DNA of 64,000 bases from an uncultured Bacteroides sp. (GCA_900544075.1 UQTJ01000010.1:1-64000); one strand, 5' to 3'; counted from the stretch's first letter, positions 46,101 through 54,727 are shown. The notes: generated by a model not told the origin, from the sequence alone. Numbers and translations: made by a program.

Positions 46101-46665
46101 AGAGTCTGGAAGCAAATCAACTGCTGTAAAATTCAGAATGAACTGGAAAAACCTGGCAGAGCTTATTAACTCTGGATATGATGCTGTAAAATCAGTTTTC
46201 CCGGGTTCTACAGTTATCGTGCATCTCGACAATGGATACGACAAAGAACTGTACCGCTGGTTCTTCGATGAACTGAAAGCAAACGGAGGCAAATGGGATA
46301 TGATAGGAATGTCTATCTATCCTTACTGGACAATGATGGAAAAACCGGAATATACTCCGGAAAAGACCATAAACGATTGTATTGAGAATATAAGACTCGT
46401 AAACGAGAGATATAATTGTGATGTGATGATAGTAGAGACCGGAATGGAATGTGCCGACGATAATGGCAATTTAGCCAACAAGGAAACACTGAATAATGGT
46501 TACAAAATGCTGAGAAAGTTAATAACAAAATGTATTGAAAGCACTGATGGCATTTGCAAAGGTGTATTCTATTGGGAACCTGAATGCAAACCTAACAAAT
46601 ACCGTCTCGGCGCATTTACAGAGGATGGCAGACCAACAGAAATAATGGATGCATTCATTCCATAA
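43147..46665 (+). CDS. GH2 beta-galactosidase fused to a GH53 endo-galactanase domain
   Basis: A 1172-residue secreted two-enzyme protein with a signal peptide (about residues 1-23). Residues about 25-815 are a complete GH2: jelly-roll (SDYNDSKWENVTVPHDWAIF), Ig-like domain, barrel with acid/base Glu430 in MWSIGNEVP and nucleophile Glu506 in VLGSETSS, then DUF4982-type and Ig-like domains. Residues about 825-1172 are a complete GH53: YKGADISWVTEMESQGHKFY, acid/base Glu959 in WVQVGNEIRPGML, nucleophile Glu1097 in MIVETGMEC. The frame is continuous, so this is a real fusion, not a misread stop. In the known Bacteroides galactan locus GH2 and GH53 are separate proteins. Joining an exo-galactosidase to an endo-galactanase would let one protein cut galactan and trim the products, probably in the periplasm as there is no lipobox (inference). 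Confidence 0.95.
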   Translation: MKLTKLITALLFLVPIFSGNANAQRNIQTLEKGWKFFKGEASGAEKSDYNDSKWENVTVPHDWAIFGPFDRNNDLQNVAITQNFETQASVKTGRTGGLPYVGVGWYRTTFNVDNDKQTTLVFDGAMSEARVYVNGQEACFWPLGYNSFHCDVTSLINKDGKNNILAVRLENRPQSSRWYPGAGLYRNVHVITTEKIHVPVWGTQITTSHVGEGYASVNLRTEIKNADKKKLTVITRIYSPEGKVVAVKNNQGFINHGQPFTQNFIVNNPLLWSPEEPNLYKAVSEIYAEGVLQDTYSTTFGIRTIEYIADKGFFLNGKHRKFQGVCNHHDLGPLGAAVNVSALRHQLKLLKDMGCDAIRTAHNMPAPELVKLCDEMGFMMMIEPFDEWDIAKCDNGYHRFFNEWAEKDMVNMLRQYRNNACVVMWSIGNEVPTQCSPEGYKVAKFLQDICHREDPTRPVTCGMDQVSCVLNNGFAAMLDIPGFNYRAHRYEEAYERLPQNIVLGSETSSTVSSRGVYKFPAESKADAKYDDHQSSSYDLEYCSWSNIPDIDFALAEDHEWTIGQFVWTGFDYLGEPSPYDTDAWPNHSSMFGIIDLASIPKDRYYLYRSVWNKDAETLHILPHWNWEGHEGKDVPVFVYTNYPSAELFVNGVSQGIRTKNDSTVVNRYRLMWHNVKYQPGELKVIAYNSDGSKAAEKSLHTAGKPYRIKLVSDYTSLKADGKDLAYVTLRIEDKDGNLCPTDGRLVNFRVDGAGKYRASANGDPTCLDLFHKPEMHAFNGMLTVILQAGEKPGKIRLRASAKGLKTGEFEIPVTEYSAEKVDYEPFYKGADISWVTEMESQGHKFYNKKGEEKECTSLMKELGLNAIRLRVWVNPKEGWSSKEDMLKLARRAKANGMELMVDFHYSDWWADPGQQHKPAAWKNLSFEKLKKAMADHTKDVLKALKAEGITPKWVQVGNEIRPGMLWDENPETSGASYDIRECDVKESGSKSTAVKFRMNWKNLAELINSGYDAVKSVFPGSTVIVHLDNGYDKELYRWFFDELKANGGKWDMIGMSIYPYWTMMEKPEYTPEKTINDCIENIRLVNERYNCDVMIVETGMECADDNGNLANKETLNNGYKMLRKLITKCIESTDGICKGVFYWEPECKPNKYRLGAFTEDGRPTEIMDAFIP

Positions 46666-46684
46666 CATATATAGAACAGAAAAT

Positions 46685-46730
46685 AAAGAAACGGACAGGA
46701 TTGCGCAAAAACAATTCTATCCGTTTCTTT
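46685..46730. terminator. Bidirectional terminator between GH2-GH53 and the AraC gene
   Basis: AAAGAAACGGACAGGATTG (46685-46703) pairs along its full length with the complementary strand at 46712-46730 (two G-U pairs), with an eight-base loop and T-run TTTCTTTT on the plus strand and TTTCTTTATTTT on the minus. It ends the galactan operon and also the convergent AraC gene, whose stop codon abuts it. Confidence 0.85.
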
Positions 46731-47641
46731 TAGCTTTTCATATAAGCCTTAGGGGACATTCCGGTTCTCTTTTTGAAATATTTTCCGAAAAAAGACTGAT
46801 TGGCAAAATTCAGCATATCACATACCTGCTGCACAGTATATTTATTGCTTTTCAACAATGCTTTAGCCTCAAGTATCACATAGTCTCTAATCCACTCACC
46901 GGCAAGTCTTCCGGTAACGTTTTTTATTACCTGAGAAAGATATTTTGGGGAAATACATAATACATCAGCATAAAATGTTATACTGCGTTCCTTCATATAA
47001 TTCTTCTGTACTGCCTGCATAAAACGTTTATAGATTTCCTGATTTCTATTATACTCAGCAGAATCATCCACATTATTCTTCATTTTGGTGAAATAATTAT
47101 AGGCGTTGTACATCAAAACCTGTGTATAACCGTGTAAGGCACCTTCACGAAACAAATTATCAGTTTCTGCCAATTTAGATTTCATCCTTTTATATACATC
47201 CAGTGCCTCATCAAGGAAACCTCTGTCAAGATGCAATACTGGGTTGGCATAAATATGCTGTTGTATGGAAAGGGCAGTATTAATGTGTTTCACCACATTG
47301 AAAAACTCATCGGAAAAAGCTATCACAGCCATACGTGTATCAGGCAGCAGACTGCAGAATTCACCTATATTACCTTTAAATACAGTAATGGCATCGCCCG
47401 CTCGCGCCTCAAAATCTTCTAAGTTGATTTTCACCCTTATTCCCCCCGAAAGAACAAGTATAGCTATCGTAAAAGATAATTTCATAGGGTAATTGACAAA
47501 TGACAATCCTTTGGTATTTTCCTCATTATCCATATCATCAAAATTATCAATAAGTATGAATTTATTATCGATATGTAGCGCTCTGGGCTGTACCGACAAA
47601 TCACTTAAATTCAGGTTCAAGATAATATTATCACTTTTCAT
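46730..47641 (-). CDS. AraC-family transcriptional regulator
   Basis: A 303-residue cytoplasmic AraC-type regulator. The start is taken at 47641 (MKSDNIILNLNLSDLS); 23 extra in-frame codons upstream would overlap the promoter. The N-terminal part (about residues 1-170) is a cupin-like sensory domain without a recognised ligand motif. The C-terminal domain (about 200-303) has the AraC pair of helix-turn-helices: ITFYADVLCISPKYLSQVIK and VQQVCDMLNFANQSFFGKYF, ending GMSPKAYMKS. It is divergent from the RND efflux operon beginning at 47817, so it may regulate that operon; this is inferred from position alone. Confidence 0.9.
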   Translation of the reverse strand: MKSDNIILNLNLSDLSVQPRALHIDNKFILIDNFDDMDNEENTKGLSFVNYPMKLSFTIAILVLSGGIRVKINLEDFEARAGDAITVFKGNIGEFCSLLPDTRMAVIAFSDEFFNVVKHINTALSIQQHIYANPVLHLDRGFLDEALDVYKRMKSKLAETDNLFREGALHGYTQVLMYNAYNYFTKMKNNVDDSAEYNRNQEIYKRFMQAVQKNYMKERSITFYADVLCISPKYLSQVIKNVTGRLAGEWIRDYVILEAKALLKSNKYTVQQVCDMLNFANQSFFGKYFKKRTGMSPKAYMKS

Positions 47642-47670
47642 ATTAAAATCATATTGTACCTTTTGAAGAA

Positions 47671-47678
47671 CAAATATA
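47671..47678 (-). promoter_or_regulatory. Putative -7 element of the AraC gene
   Basis: The minus strand reads TATATTTG (TAnnTTTG), 30 bases upstream of the chosen AraC start at 47641. It supports that start over one further upstream at 47710. Confidence 0.5.
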
Positions 47679-47816
47679 TGAAAAATAAGCGTGAACGCAT
47701 AATGTTTCAATCCTTCAGACCAATTTACTGTTCTTTTTGATAATGCAGGAGAATAAATAAATACTCAATTTTGCATCATTAAAAAGCATATTATAAACAT
47801 AAAAAGCATATTGAGA

Positions 47817-48890
47817 ATGAAAAGAAGAAAATTACTATGTCTGCCGGCATTACTGCTATGCCTGTTGTGTTCATGCAGCGAACAGAAAAAAACATCTTTA
47901 CCTATTCACAGTGTTGAAATAACGACTCCTGTGCCATCATGTAAGACAACAACCAAAAGTTATCCAGGAATTGTACGTGAGGCTCATGAAATAAGTCTGG
48001 GATTTAAAACTGCCGGACAGATAAAAAGTATTCACGTAAAAGAAGGGGATTATGTAAGCAAAGGTGAGTTACTTGCCGAACTTGATGACTGGGATTATCT
48101 TCTCGGAGTAGAGGCACTGCAGATACAATACGACCAGCTGAAAGACGAAGTGGCAAGAACAAAAAAGCTGTTTGAACAGAAAAGTGTTTCTGCAAATGAT
48201 TATGAAAAGGCATCTGCCGGACTCAGACAACTTGGAGTGCAGCTGCATGTAAACAAAAACAAACTGGAATATACCAGACTGTATGCACCGGAAGACGGAT
48301 ATATACAGTCGGTAAATTTCTCACCTGCAGAAATGGTCGATGCCGGTACAGCAATGTTTACTTTCCTCGACGTATCGCATCTGGAAGTAAAAACAGATTT
48401 ACCGTCAAATACTTTTAAAAATATTGACAATGTAGCAAGCTACGACTGTATGATTTCATCGGAAAAAGAATCACAGACATATCCCATGGACTTTTTAAGC
48501 CTGTCACCGAAAGCCGACGGAAACCAGCTATATCAGCTAATTCTGAAATTCAGAGAGAAACCGGAAAAACAGATTACTCCCGGAATGAACATTGAGGTAC
48601 GTCTGACTATAAATGAAGGGAATGACAGTAAGGAGGGATTCAAGATTCCTGCCTGCTCGATATTCAAAAGCAGTGACAACTCATGTGTATGGGTACTGAA
48701 AGAGGATTCTACAATAGAGAAAAGAATTATAACCATTGATAATAACTTTTCAGGAGAACAGGTTGCAGTAACAAAAGGCCTTGACGGAACAGAAAAGATT
48801 GTACGTGCAGGTGTAAACTCACTACAGGAAGGAGAGAAAGTTACAGTCATAGAGCAACCTGAAAAAAGTAATGTCGGAGGACTGATATGA
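47817..48890 (+). CDS. RND efflux periplasmic adaptor (membrane fusion protein), lipoprotein
   Basis: A 357-residue adaptor of an RND-type tripartite pump. The ATG at 47817 is preferred to a TTG two codons earlier. Signal MKRRKLLCLPALLLCLLCSC gives a lipid anchor at Cys20. The lipoyl halves are IKSIHVKEGDYVSKGELLAE and LYAPEDGYIQSVNFSPAEMV, flanking a short coiled-coil hairpin (about residues 100-145, DQLKDEVARTKKLFEQKSVS). Beta-barrel and membrane-proximal domains follow (ITPGMNIEVRLTINEG). Its stop overlaps the start of the pump gene by four bases (ATGA), so translation is coupled. Substrate unknown. Confidence 0.93.
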   Translation: MKRRKLLCLPALLLCLLCSCSEQKKTSLPIHSVEITTPVPSCKTTTKSYPGIVREAHEISLGFKTAGQIKSIHVKEGDYVSKGELLAELDDWDYLLGVEALQIQYDQLKDEVARTKKLFEQKSVSANDYEKASAGLRQLGVQLHVNKNKLEYTRLYAPEDGYIQSVNFSPAEMVDAGTAMFTFLDVSHLEVKTDLPSNTFKNIDNVASYDCMISSEKESQTYPMDFLSLSPKADGNQLYQLILKFREKPEKQITPGMNIEVRLTINEGNDSKEGFKIPACSIFKSSDNSCVWVLKEDSTIEKRIITIDNNFSGEQVAVTKGLDGTEKIVRAGVNSLQEGEKVTVIEQPEKSNVGGLI

Positions 48891-51800
48891 TAAGAATTAC
48901 AGAATACTTTATGAAACGGCCAATGCAATTCTGGTCGTTCGTAACGGCTATAATAATTGCCGGAATACTTTCTTTCATCCAGATGCCAAAACTTGAAGAC
49001 CCGGCAGTCTCAGCAAAGCAGGCTATGGTTATAGTACCATATCCGGGAGCAAGCGCACACGAAACGGAGCTTAAAGTAGCTCTGATGATGGAAGAGGAAT
49101 TGCGCGCACTGCCTGACGTAAACAAGATAAAGACCGAATGCAGAAACGGAATGGCAATGTTTACGGTGGAATTCCAGATGACCGTCCTTACCAAAGATCT
49201 GGAACAGCATTTCGACCTGCTGCGCCGCAAGGTAAACGATGCATCATCCAGGCTTCCTCAGGGATGTTATGACCCTATAGTGATAGACGACATGATGGAC
49301 GTTTACGGTATCTTCTACGCATTTACCGCCGACGGATATGATTATCCGGAAATGTACAAATATGCACAAATGATAAAGCGTGAACTGTCCGGCGTAAAAG
49401 GCGTTAAACGAATAAATATTGTAGGAAACCGTGACGAGGTAATAAATATCACTCTGTCAAAAGAGCAGATTTCAAGAAACGGAGTGATACCTACACAAAT
49501 CATGTCCACTTTGCAGGGAGCTTTCAAGACAGTAAATGCCGGAAAATATCAGAGCGGAAAAGAACTTATTCCTATTTATGTGGACTCCGAAAGCAAGGAT
49601 GAAAACGACATCAGGAATCTCCTGATACAGACCACAGACGGAAAAACTCTAAGATTAGGAGATATAGCCAAAATAGAAAGGACATACTCCGAGCCTCAAA
49701 GGAACGGTTTCTTCGTCAACGGCAAGCCGGCGCTCGCAATTTGTATAGCAATGGAATCGTCGGCCATAGTACCTGACGTAGGAAAGGCTGTCGATAAGCG
49801 TCTTGATGAAGTAATGAAGAATATCCCGGAGGGAATGAACACTGAGAAGATATTTTTCCAGCCTGATAAAGTGGAGGATGCCATTTCTTCATTTATGTGG
49901 AATCTGGTGGAATCAGTAGCCATAGTAATACTGGTACTTATATTCACTATGGGATTCCGTAGCGGTCTTATTATCGGATTTGGTCTGATACTTACGGTTG
50001 CCGTATCTTTCCCTATACTGTTGGTATGCGGAACCACACTTCAACGAATATCATTGGGAGCATTCATAGTGGCTATGGGTATGCTTGTGGATAATGCCGT
50101 GGTAATAATGGACGGTATTCTTATTGACAAAAAACGAGGACTTGCGCCAAAGAACTACCTCTACAGAATAGGGCAGAACACAGCCATGCCGCTGCTTGGT
50201 GCCACCATCATTGCGGCATCAACATTCCTGTGTGTCTATCTGTCGCCCGATTCGGCAGGAGAGTATTCAGGCGACCTGTTCCTGGTATTATGTGTAAGTC
50301 TTCTGGCAAGCTGGATACTGGCTCTTGTGCAAGTACCTGTATGCGCAAAGACATGGTTGCCGGCAAGGGAACATACTGCCGAAAATGGTAATAAAACAGT
50401 AATGAATTCACCTGTACACAAGTTTGTACGTGGCACTATATCACGACTTATAGAATACAAAAAAACGGCCATAGGAGTTGCATTTGCAATACTTATATTG
50501 TGTTTTGCCGGAATGAACAAAGTCAAGAATCTGTTTTTCCCTGATTTCGACTATAAACAGTATGTAGTGGAATGCTTTTTCCCTTCCGCCACCAGTCCGG
50601 ATGTGGTACGTGACAAACTTCTTGAGATGAGCAATCTGTTGTCCGAACGCAAGGATATAGAAAGAATTGCTGTCAGTCAGGGAAGCGCACCTGCACATTA
50701 TTGTCTTGTCAGACCGATGACTTCCGGAGGCGACTGTTACGGCGAACTGATTATCGACTGCAAAGACTATAATACAGTAGTGAAACAGATACCCGAAGTA
50801 AGACGTGAATTGAGAGAAAAATATCCTGACGCATACATACGTTGCAGGAAGTATAATTTCTCAATCTCCACATCACATACTGTAGAGGTGGAATTTGCCG
50901 GTCCGGACCCTGCCGTACTGAAAGAATTGAGCTGCAAGGCAGAGGATATAATGAGAAAATGCGAGTATGTTGACCCGTATTCCGTACAAAACAATTGGAA
51001 GCCATACGGCAAATCGTACGTCACAAAATATTTACAACAAGACGCACTGCGTTCAGGAGTGGGAAGAAGTGATATTGCCAATGCCCTTATGGCTGCCACA
51101 GACGGAATGCCGGTAGGAGCAATAAATGATAAAGACAAGACTATCGTGGTAAACATGCTTGTAAGAAACGAAGACGGAAGCCGTATATACGATTTGAACG
51201 ATATTCCTGTATGGAGCATGATGAACCTTCATATGTCTAATGACGAGCTTAACTCGGCCATTGCAGGAGGGAAAGGGATGAGCGAGCTGCAGGATAAAAT
51301 TTTCCGTGCCACACCTCTAAGCCGCGTAGCTGAAGGAATAACTATGGAATGGGATGAAGACATCGTTATGCGCCTAAACGGACAAAGGGTTATAGAGACA
51401 GAATGTGACCCTAACTCAGAAATTGACGAAGCCACACCGGCAAAAGTAGTGGAATCAATAAAAGAGGAGATTGAAGCTATTGACTTACCGGCTGGATACA
51501 GCATGAGATGGGTAGGCGAAGGAGAAATACAGGGAGAAGCCATCAACAACTTGATGAAATATGTACCTATTACTATCTTCATTATCCTTGCCATTCTTCT
51601 TTTGCTGTTCAACAGCTGGAAAAAGGTTATACTCATTCTGATATGCTTCCCGTTCGTATTTTGCGGCATTGTCCCTTCATTATTGATAACAAACCAGCCT
51701 ATGACATTTATGGCAATTATAGGTATGATGGGGCTGATAGGTATGATGGTCAAGAATGCAATCGTACTTGTGGATGAAATAAACAGACTTCAAACTGAAG

Positions 51801-52027
51801 AAAAGAAAATGCCATATACTGCTGTCATCGAAGCCACAGTATCCAGAGTTCGCCCGGTATTGATGGCATCACTTACCACAATTGTAGGTATGATACCTCT
51901 GATTACCGACCCGATGTACAGCTCTATGGCTATCACCATAATGGGAGGACTGGCAGTAGGTACACTTATCACATTGATATTGTTACCTATCTTCTATACG
52001 GTACTTTTCAATATAAAGAGAGCTTAA
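48887..52027 (+). CDS. RND-family efflux pump (AcrB-like inner-membrane permease)
   Basis: A 1046-residue resistance-nodulation-division permease with the normal length and 12-helix layout. The first helix follows YFMKRPMQFWSFVTAIIIAG; two large periplasmic loops each hold PN/PC-type domains. TM4 carries GMLVDNAVVIMDGI, in which the first Asp of the proton-relay pair is kept and the second is Asn, as in a number of RND branches. The C-terminal half ends with IGMMGLIGMMVKNAIVLVDE, RVRPVLMASLTTIVGMIPL and GGLAVGTLITLILLPIFYTV. The gene is translationally coupled to the adaptor and followed 24 bases later by the outer-membrane channel. Drug, bile salt or metabolite export is likely; the substrate cannot be read. 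Confidence 0.95.
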   Translation: MIRITEYFMKRPMQFWSFVTAIIIAGILSFIQMPKLEDPAVSAKQAMVIVPYPGASAHETELKVALMMEEELRALPDVNKIKTECRNGMAMFTVEFQMTVLTKDLEQHFDLLRRKVNDASSRLPQGCYDPIVIDDMMDVYGIFYAFTADGYDYPEMYKYAQMIKRELSGVKGVKRINIVGNRDEVINITLSKEQISRNGVIPTQIMSTLQGAFKTVNAGKYQSGKELIPIYVDSESKDENDIRNLLIQTTDGKTLRLGDIAKIERTYSEPQRNGFFVNGKPALAICIAMESSAIVPDVGKAVDKRLDEVMKNIPEGMNTEKIFFQPDKVEDAISSFMWNLVESVAIVILVLIFTMGFRSGLIIGFGLILTVAVSFPILLVCGTTLQRISLGAFIVAMGMLVDNAVVIMDGILIDKKRGLAPKNYLYRIGQNTAMPLLGATIIAASTFLCVYLSPDSAGEYSGDLFLVLCVSLLASWILALVQVPVCAKTWLPAREHTAENGNKTVMNSPVHKFVRGTISRLIEYKKTAIGVAFAILILCFAGMNKVKNLFFPDFDYKQYVVECFFPSATSPDVVRDKLLEMSNLLSERKDIERIAVSQGSAPAHYCLVRPMTSGGDCYGELIIDCKDYNTVVKQIPEVRRELREKYPDAYIRCRKYNFSISTSHTVEVEFAGPDPAVLKELSCKAEDIMRKCEYVDPYSVQNNWKPYGKSYVTKYLQQDALRSGVGRSDIANALMAATDGMPVGAINDKDKTIVVNMLVRNEDGSRIYDLNDIPVWSMMNLHMSNDELNSAIAGGKGMSELQDKIFRATPLSRVAEGITMEWDEDIVMRLNGQRVIETECDPNSEIDEATPAKVVESIKEEIEAIDLPAGYSMRWVGEGEIQGEAINNLMKYVPITIFIILAILLLLFNSWKKVILILICFPFVFCGIVPSLLITNQPMTFMAIIGMMGLIGMMVKNAIVLVDEINRLQTEEKKMPYTAVIEATVSRVRPVLMASLTTIVGMIPLITDPMYSSMAITIMGGLAVGTLITLILLPIFYTVLFNIKRA

Positions 52028-52051
52028 TTACATACATCAATCTTTATAAAA

Positions 52052-53401
52052 ATGATAAACAGATTTTTTCAAATATTATTTACAACAACTGTTTTTATGT
52101 TTATCCAGAATATAAACATAAAAGCACAGGAGACTATAAAGCTAAATCTGGCTTCGTGCCGGAATATGGCTTTATCGCAAAGCGAATCTCTGCAACAGGC
52201 TGAACATAAATACCAGCAATCGCAGCTGGACAATAAAATAGCAACTTCGGCTTTCCTGCCGAAAATCGAGGCTTCAGCCACCGGAACATACATATTCCCG
52301 GATATGGACATGATGGGTATGGATCTCAGAATGCGGGGAATGTATATGGCAGGAATAACCCTTACTCAACCACTATACGCAGGAGGAAAGATAATGACAG
52401 GAAAGAAACTGTCAAAATTAGGAGAGTCTATAGCAGCCGAACAGAAAAGGATGACAATGATGGACGTGCTGGTAGAAGCCGACAATGCTTACTGGACACT
52501 GATTGCCGTCAGACAAAAGGTAAAAATGCTGGACAGTTATAAAGAACAGATGGACTCGCTGTATTCTCAAGTGAAAACCGCTGTCGGGGCAGGGCTGAGC
52601 ACCGAGAACGAACTGCTTAGGATAGAAGCAAGCAGAAGCGACATTTTATACCAGATACAGAAGGCAAAGAACGGAGAGGACTTATGCCGCATGTCGCTAT
52701 GCAGAATTACCGGCATTGACTCAAATGCAGAACTTGAGCTTACTGACACGACGATACACGTTAATGAGCCTGGACTTCTGACAGCGGATATTAACGAACG
52801 CCCTGAACTCAATCTACTCAAGCATCAGATGGATGCCACCCAAAAGCAAATACAGATGTCGCGTGCAAACATGCTGCCAACAGTAGGACTTGTGGCAGGA
52901 TATACATATTACGGCAATATCAAGCTTAACAGTATGGTTGACGCAGGCAACGGAACCATGATGCCGTACTCACAGGAATTCCGCGATGGGTTAGGGGCTG
53001 TAATGTTGTCTGTAAATATTCCGATATTCGAGTGGGGTGCAAATCTGAAGAAAGTGAAAAAGGCAAAGCTTGATTTCAAAAATGCAGAACTGGAATTAAG
53101 CAGGAACTCACGGCTTATGACTTTGGAAGCTCAAAGCGCTCTGAAAAATGTTTACGACGGTTACCAACTTATCAAGACAGCAGAAGTTGGACTTAAACAG
53201 GCGGAGGAAAATTTGAGAGTAACCAATAACAAATACAATGTTTCGATGGCACTGCTTACTGACTTGCTCGATGCACAGTCGCAGTGGAAACAGGCGAAAA
53301 GCAATCTCATCGAAGCACAAACACAGTATAAAATTTATGAAACCGAGTATTTAAGGGCAACCGGAAGGTTAAATCAGGATTTTTCTCCGGATTGCCAATA
53401 A
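52052..53401 (+). CDS. TolC-family outer-membrane efflux channel
   Basis: A 449-residue outer-membrane efflux protein with a signal peptide (about residues 1-25). Two OEP repeats are visible: LASCRNMALSQSESLQQAEH with a long coiled coil, and the second from about residue 245 (MDATQKQIQMSRANMLPTVG; YNVSMALLTDLLDAQSQWKQ). ITLTQPLYAGGKIMTGKKLS is typical. No lipobox. It is the third gene of the efflux operon and completes the tripartite pump. A terminator-like hairpin follows at 53545-53598. Confidence 0.94.
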   Translation: MINRFFQILFTTTVFMFIQNINIKAQETIKLNLASCRNMALSQSESLQQAEHKYQQSQLDNKIATSAFLPKIEASATGTYIFPDMDMMGMDLRMRGMYMAGITLTQPLYAGGKIMTGKKLSKLGESIAAEQKRMTMMDVLVEADNAYWTLIAVRQKVKMLDSYKEQMDSLYSQVKTAVGAGLSTENELLRIEASRSDILYQIQKAKNGEDLCRMSLCRITGIDSNAELELTDTTIHVNEPGLLTADINERPELNLLKHQMDATQKQIQMSRANMLPTVGLVAGYTYYGNIKLNSMVDAGNGTMMPYSQEFRDGLGAVMLSVNIPIFEWGANLKKVKKAKLDFKNAELELSRNSRLMTLEAQSALKNVYDGYQLIKTAEVGLKQAEENLRVTNNKYNVSMALLTDLLDAQSQWKQAKSNLIEAQTQYKIYETEYLRATGRLNQDFSPDCQ

Positions 53402-53544
53402 TTACCCCCCCAAACAGATAATATCAAAAAGATAGCCACACACAAACATTCTTAATACTTATGTTAGATATAGTGCTGTATTACGAATATTTTATTAACA
53501 GAATGCTATAAAATAGTATATAATACAGTTATTGCCAGGCTTGC

Positions 53545-53598
53545 GAGAATTAAAAAATCAGAGTCATCACGTACTGATACCCGATTTTTTTAATTCTC
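53545..53598. terminator. Bidirectional terminator between the efflux operon and the DUF3810 gene
   Basis: GAGAATTAAAAAATC (53545-53559) pairs with GATTTTTTTAATTCTC (53583-53598), with an inner short stem TCAG/CTGA. The right arm overlaps the last codons of the minus-strand DUF3810 gene. The two genes are convergent, fitting a shared terminator. The rest of the 188-base gap shows nothing else. Confidence 0.65.
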
Positions 53599-54651
53599 AG
53601 CAAGCATTTTTATACCTTCATCGGGCAACGACAACAAAAGACCGATAACCTCGGCATAATTTTTCTGTCCGGACGAAATTCTGTTACCCTTCAGATAGAA
53701 TTCATACATTGCCGACTGAATCTCGCCAAGCAACGGACTATAGAGAGAGGACCAATGCTCGCGCTTCTCCTTATACTGGTTTATCACTTCCGGCCGGACA
53801 CCGGAAATCCAATTTTTATAATCCTCTTCATTCAACAGACCTCGCGCATTCATCAGCACGTATGGAAAGAGTCCGAAATAACCGCTGTACTTAATCTCCG
53901 CATCGGAAGAAAGGAGACAGGTCTGATATGCCCAAAGATTTGCTTCCGCCTCGCTGCTTATTCCCAAAAGATGGGAAAGTTCGTGAGCGTATGTGAAAGG
54001 ATACTCCAACGGAGTAATCTGCATATTGATATGCGACTCGGCAAAGAACGGTCCCATAAACCCAAAAACACCAGAACCGGAATAAAGAGAATTGAAAAGC
54101 AGTGTCTTTGGATGTTGAAACGAACGGGGAGTGGCAAGCCCGTAAACATCAGACACTTTTTTGTAAGATAATTTTATTTCTTCATGAACATGCTCTGCAG
54201 ATACGGTATCAATATTGCAACAGTATCTGTTCAGACTGTCGGTATATGAATACAGAAAATCTTTAAAACGCTGTTCATCGTATTTAGCAGGAGAGACACC
54301 GGCCCTTGTGAAAAAACTCTCACGATAATAGTTTATTCCCCAACCGATATAAAACCACACATATATCCATAAAAGTATTTCTGCCTCACGCAATAGAACC
54401 GTTCTCCATTTCAGTTTTCTGCGTATCCGCCATACAAACGGAAATACTACGACCGACAATATCATCAGTAAGACACCTATCTCATCAAGAGAAAACGGCA
54501 CAACGGATGATAATGCAGAAAGCACATATGACAATGCCGGATAAATGCTACGTGAATAAAACTCTGCGACACCGACATTCAGCGACGAGAGAATTACAAA
54601 CAGAAAGAGCAGCAGGAGCAGGGTCCAACGTAAATATTTAAACTTGAACAT
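53590..54651 (-). CDS. DUF3810-family membrane protein with a zinc-peptidase motif
   Basis: A 353-residue protein with three predicted N-terminal membrane helices (LRWTLLLLLFLFVILSS; the DEIGVLLMILSVVVFPFVW segment; ILLWIYVWFYIGWGIN) and a soluble C-terminal domain from about residue 115. That domain holds TYAHELSHLLGISSEAEAN: His223, Glu224 and His227 form an HExxH site, and Glu234 or Glu236 could be the third zinc ligand, as in gluzincin metallopeptidases. Proteins of this layout are annotated as DUF3810 in Bacteroidota; I know of no established function. It is a single gene, convergent with the efflux operon and divergent from the next gene. Peptidase activity is inferred from the motif only. 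Confidence 0.82.
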   Translation of the reverse strand: MFKFKYLRWTLLLLLFLFVILSSLNVGVAEFYSRSIYPALSYVLSALSSVVPFSLDEIGVLLMILSVVVFPFVWRIRRKLKWRTVLLREAEILLWIYVWFYIGWGINYYRESFFTRAGVSPAKYDEQRFKDFLYSYTDSLNRYCCNIDTVSAEHVHEEIKLSYKKVSDVYGLATPRSFQHPKTLLFNSLYSGSGVFGFMGPFFAESHINMQITPLEYPFTYAHELSHLLGISSEAEANLWAYQTCLLSSDAEIKYSGYFGLFPYVLMNARGLLNEEDYKNWISGVRPEVINQYKEKREHWSSLYSPLLGEIQSAMYEFYLKGNRISSGQKNYAEVIGLLLSLPDEGIKMLAEN

Positions 54652-54727
54652 ATATTTTTGAGTTTGTAAGTTTTTAAGTTTGTGAGTTTAAGTAACGGCA
54701 AAATTATCTTTTTCTGATTAAAATACT

